64,000 nt of DNA. Origin: Candidatus Nitrosocosmicus agrestis. Lineage in GTDB: Archaea > Thermoproteota > Nitrososphaeria > Nitrososphaerales > Nitrososphaeraceae. Within the stretch, counting starts at the first letter, position 1. Every line of letters starts with the position of its first letter. The DNA lies in the NCBI RefSeq assembly GCF_008389435.1, contig NZ_VUYS01000001.1, positions 1 to 64,000 on the forward strand. The letters run 5' to 3'. Made by a program: the position numbers and the translations under genes. This document shows positions 61,386 through 64,000 of the stretch, piece after piece. The notes beneath the pieces are model-generated. The model ran no database searches, was not told the DNA's origin, and saw only the letters and a list, made by a program, of their open reading frames with translations.

Positions 61386-62672
61386 TTGAAAGAAAAAATA
61401 CAAAAGGTATTGCACTGGAAGGAGACTTTACCTGAGTGGTATATTCAAAAATATGGTTATCAGCCATGCATTAACATAGGCACTTCTGGACATGTAGACC
61501 ATGGTAAAACAACATTAATTGAGGCTATTACAGGAGTATGGACAAGTGGACATAGTGAAGAACTTAGAAGAGGAATTACCATCAAGGTAGGTTACGCAGA
61601 TGCAGCTTTTTACAAATGCCCAAACTGCCCGCCCCCTTCAAACTATTCGGTTCAACCAAAATGTAGCATATGTAATTCCGATGCGGAACTGTCAAGAGTA
61701 GTTAGTTTTGTAGACTCACCAGGACACGAAAGTTTGATGGCAAATATGCTTTCAGGAGGAGCCCTTATGGATGGAGCGATACTAGTTATTGCAGCAAATG
61801 AAAGGGTCCCTCAACCTCAAACAAGAGAACACCTTCTGGCACTTCAAGTGCTTGGTATTAAAAATATTGTCATTGTACAAAACAAAGTAGACCTGACAGA
61901 AAAGGAAAACGCTATAGAAAATTACAATCAGATAAAGGAATTTGTAAAAGATAGTGTTGCAGAAAATGCACCCATAATACCGATATCGGCACAGCACAGG
62001 GCCAATATCGATGTACTAATAGAATATATTGAAAAATACATCCCCACACCTGAAAGGGTTAAGAGTGAAAAGGGAATAATGCACATACTAAGATCGTTTG
62101 ACATCAACAAACCAGGTACCCCCATCAGAAATATTAAAGGAGGCGTACTTGGAGGTGCATTAACTCAAGGCGAGTTTGAAATCGGTAACGAAATAGAAAT
62201 ACTACCAGGTATTTTAAATGAAAGAAAGAGCAAATACGAATCAATTTTCTCTGAAATAGGATCCTTGGCTACTGGTGCAGGCCTGGTAGATAAAGTAAGG
62301 CCTGGTGGTTTAGTAGCAATTGGTTCGAAGCTTGACCCATCCTTTATCAAAAGTGACTCATTAATTGGGGCAGTGGTAGGAAAGCCAGGTTCCTTACCAC
62401 CTGTAGTGGACGAGATCACTATAGACATCAATCTGTTTGATACAGCCGTAGGTACTCAAGATCTGGTAAAGGTAGAACCTATCAGAAATAAAGAAAATCT
62501 TAGATTAAATATAGGTACTGCAGTAACTATCGGAAATGTTACAAACTCTAAAAATCAAAGGATTGAGGTAAAAATTAAAAAACCAATCTGTTTGATGCCA
62601 AAAAGTAGAGTCGCACTAAGCAGAAGGATTGCAGATAGATGGAGACTAATTGGTGCTGGAATAACAGTTTAA
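61386..62672 (+). CDS. eif2g: Translation initiation factor aIF2 subunit gamma
   Basis: 428 residues, TTG start. GTSGHVDHGKTTLIEAITGV (P loop), GITIKVGYADAAF (switch 1), VDSPGHESLMANML (DxPGH), VQNKVDLTEKENA (NKxD), PISAQHRANID. A zinc-binding knuckle is present (FYKCPNCPPPSNYSVQPKCS, ICNS). The C-terminal barrels end MPKSRVALSRRIADRWRLIG. It delivers initiator Met-tRNA to the small subunit. Operon with eS6 upstream and the PIN gene 6 bases downstream. Confidence 0.97.
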   Translation: MKEKIQKVLHWKETLPEWYIQKYGYQPCINIGTSGHVDHGKTTLIEAITGVWTSGHSEELRRGITIKVGYADAAFYKCPNCPPPSNYSVQPKCSICNSDAELSRVVSFVDSPGHESLMANMLSGGALMDGAILVIAANERVPQPQTREHLLALQVLGIKNIVIVQNKVDLTEKENAIENYNQIKEFVKDSVAENAPIIPISAQHRANIDVLIEYIEKYIPTPERVKSEKGIMHILRSFDINKPGTPIRNIKGGVLGGALTQGEFEIGNEIEILPGILNERKSKYESIFSEIGSLATGAGLVDKVRPGGLVAIGSKLDPSFIKSDSLIGAVVGKPGSLPPVVDEITIDINLFDTAVGTQDLVKVEPIRNKENLRLNIGTAVTIGNVTNSKNQRIEVKIKKPICLMPKSRVALSRRIADRWRLIGAGITV

Positions 62673-62678
62673 AGAAAT

Positions 62679-63143
62679 ATGGAGATTGTTTGTGATACTA
62701 GTTTTTTGATGGTGTTGTGCTATGATCCCGTCAAGAATCTGGATTCACTAGAGTCAAGGTTTGGAAAGCTAACATGGTTAATTCATCCTGAGACGGTTAA
62801 TGAATTATCACAGTTAGAAAGATCAGCAGGGATAAAAAGATCAAAAATCGCAGGTCTTTCTCTAACAATCATAAAAAAACAGATTGAAAATGGAAATTTT
62901 AAATTTTTAGATGAAAACCATCTAAAAGGCACATTGAAAAGAAATGAATCAAACCTTACTGTAGACTCAGTTTTATTGAATTTAGCAATAGAAAAGAAAA
63001 ACCCAATGGCTACAATAGATAAGGAATTAATGAGAAGGGCACTAAAAAAAGGGGTAGATGTAATTACACTTAAAAACAATAAAATCATTTATGCACATTC
63101 GCGACCCAGATCAAATTTAAATCAGTCCAAAGCGTCTCCATAA
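62679..63143 (+). CDS. PIN-domain nuclease, Fcf1/Utp24-like
   Basis: 154 residues. EIVCDTSFLMVLCYDP carries the first Asp, HPETVNELSQLERSAGIKRS the Glu, NLTVDSVLLNLAIEKKNPMA the second acidic pair, and ATIDKELMRRALKKGVDVIT the last. The order matches archaeal Fcf1-type PIN proteins linked to rRNA processing and conserved beside aIF2-gamma and eS6. Tail beyond ~135 is basic. Confidence 0.92.
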   Translation: MEIVCDTSFLMVLCYDPVKNLDSLESRFGKLTWLIHPETVNELSQLERSAGIKRSKIAGLSLTIIKKQIENGNFKFLDENHLKGTLKRNESNLTVDSVLLNLAIEKKNPMATIDKELMRRALKKGVDVITLKNNKIIYAHSRPRSNLNQSKASP

Positions 63144-63157
63144 CGGAGCAAATATAC

Positions 63158-63832
63158 ATGATAAACATAGAGGGCATAGAACTAAGGTGGAATGGACATG
63201 ATGGATTCAGAATTTCTTCAACAGATGGCAAGGTAATTTATATCGATCCCTTTAAATTAATCGAAAAATACGATCAAAAAAAAGATGCAGATTATATTTT
63301 AATTTCTCACAATCATTTTGATCATCTAAGTCTGGAAGATATCAATAAAATTATTAGCAAAAGCACAAAAATTTTTTGTGCTAATGAATGCATAGAGGTC
63401 TTGAGAAGAGAATATCCAGATAACATAATTACTCCACTAAAGCCAGGAGATGTTAAATCAATAGATAACATAGCAACTCTAACTGCAGTACCTGCTTACA
63501 ATACTAACAAGGAGTTTCACCCCAAAAAAGACGAAAAAGTTGGATTTTTAATCAAAATGAATAAAGACAATCCATTAACCATTTATCATACGGGAGATTC
63601 AGATATTATTCCTGAAATGAAAGGTATTGTTACGGATGTTTTACTCGTACCAGTTTCTGGCACGTACGTAATGACATCTCAAGAGGCCATCAGAGTAACA
63701 AACGAAATTATCAAACCAAGGAAACTTGCAATACCTATGCATTATAAATCCATAGTGGGTACTGCTAAGGACGCTGAGGAATTTACTAAACAAGTAAATG
63801 TTTGCAAGACTGTAGTTTTGGAAATCGAATAG
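63158..63832 (+). CDS. Metallo-beta-lactamase-superfamily hydrolase (UPF0173-like)
   Basis: 224 residues. ISHNHFDHLSLEDIN is the H-x-H-x-D-H motif; KVIYIDPFKLIEKYDQKKDA leads in; VGFLIKMNKDNPLTIYHTGD supplies the His and Asp ligands, and VPVSGTYVMTSQEAIRVTNE, LAIPMHYKSIVGTAKDAEEF the last His. Similar proteins act as lactonases or nucleases; the substrate is unknown. Starts 14 bases after the PIN gene, likely the same operon. Confidence 0.92.
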   Translation: MINIEGIELRWNGHDGFRISSTDGKVIYIDPFKLIEKYDQKKDADYILISHNHFDHLSLEDINKIISKSTKIFCANECIEVLRREYPDNIITPLKPGDVKSIDNIATLTAVPAYNTNKEFHPKKDEKVGFLIKMNKDNPLTIYHTGDSDIIPEMKGIVTDVLLVPVSGTYVMTSQEAIRVTNEIIKPRKLAIPMHYKSIVGTAKDAEEFTKQVNVCKTVVLEIE

Positions 63833-63914
63833 CATAAAGAAAAAAAGACAGAGCCTGTCACTGAGAATGATTAAATATTAAATAAAGTTAAAAAATCACA
63901 CTAAAGTGTAGATA

Positions 63915-64000
63915 ATGGCAGGAGAAGTTTTTTTAAAATCTGAGAAGAGTCGCAAAACGACCAAATATCTTCTCATAATAGCTGTATTGATTCTAGCATT
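63915..64000 (+). CDS. N-terminus of a membrane protein, cut by the window edge
   Basis: ATG at 63915: AGEVFLKSEKSRKTTKYLLI, IAVLILA. A short charged cytoplasmic N-terminus followed by a hydrophobic helix. Nothing else is visible. Confidence 0.5.
   Translation, partial: MAGEVFLKSEKSRKTTKYLLIIAVLILA

Overview
The window is archaeal. It carries eS6, aIF2-gamma, a Fcf1-type PIN nuclease, both topoisomerase VI subunits, XPD-type helicase, CDC48, TFIIB-type and other small zinc ribbons, and an intron-containing tRNA-Lys. Low GC, frequent TTG starts, GGTGAT ribosome sites, many short secreted proteins (CHRD, PsbP-like, Excalibur, Gln/Asn-rich) and a thaumarchaeal-type zinc ribbon point to an ammonia-oxidising Nitrososphaeria, probably Nitrosocosmicus-like. 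The genus is my inference; no marker gene such as amoA is present.

Layout. 1-2.8 kb: a proteostasis pair (hsp20 then cdc48, which runs off the left edge). 3-34 kb: an accessory region of mostly single genes or gene pairs of unrelated function (reductases, F420-type enzymes, hydrolase, isochorismatase, SDR, MFS, GH5, secreted proteins), several visibly broken genes, and long gene-free stretches. Almost every interval holds a copy of one short dispersed repeat (core GGGCGCGTGGGGAT), about 19 copies, all in the same orientation and none seen to the right of 34.6 kb. 34.2-42.3 kb: a probable integrated element between a degenerate Ala-type tRNA and an intact tRNA-Lys. It holds a tyrosine integrase, a P-loop replication-type ATPase, HTH regulators, a divergent AbrB/wHTH pair with a palindromic operator, and a compact three-gene set ending in a HEPN-like protein. 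42.5-43.5 kb: a tandem pair of small secreted proteins. 43.5-64 kb: mostly core functions (XPD-type helicase, an EF-Tu/SelB-like protein without a working GTPase, DEAD-box helicase, thioesterase, FMN reductase, adenine methylase, top6A-top6B, eS6, aIF2-gamma, PIN, metal hydrolase).

Two themes stand out. First, the one-repeat-per-gene arrangement at 5-34 kb looks cassette-like. The repeat core matches the 3' end of the tRNA-Lys next to the integrase (16 of 18 bases for the 34.0-kb copy), so a tRNA-derived or att-like origin should be tested. Second, four secreted proteins share a Q-x-x-x-x-G-x-N-x-A-x-x-Q pattern resembling curlin repeats, suggesting a family of extracellular fibre or matrix proteins. 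Two have near-identical upstream elements and an orphan third copy of that element survives at 6.7 kb; the other two are a tandem duplication with an abruptly variable segment between identical flanks.
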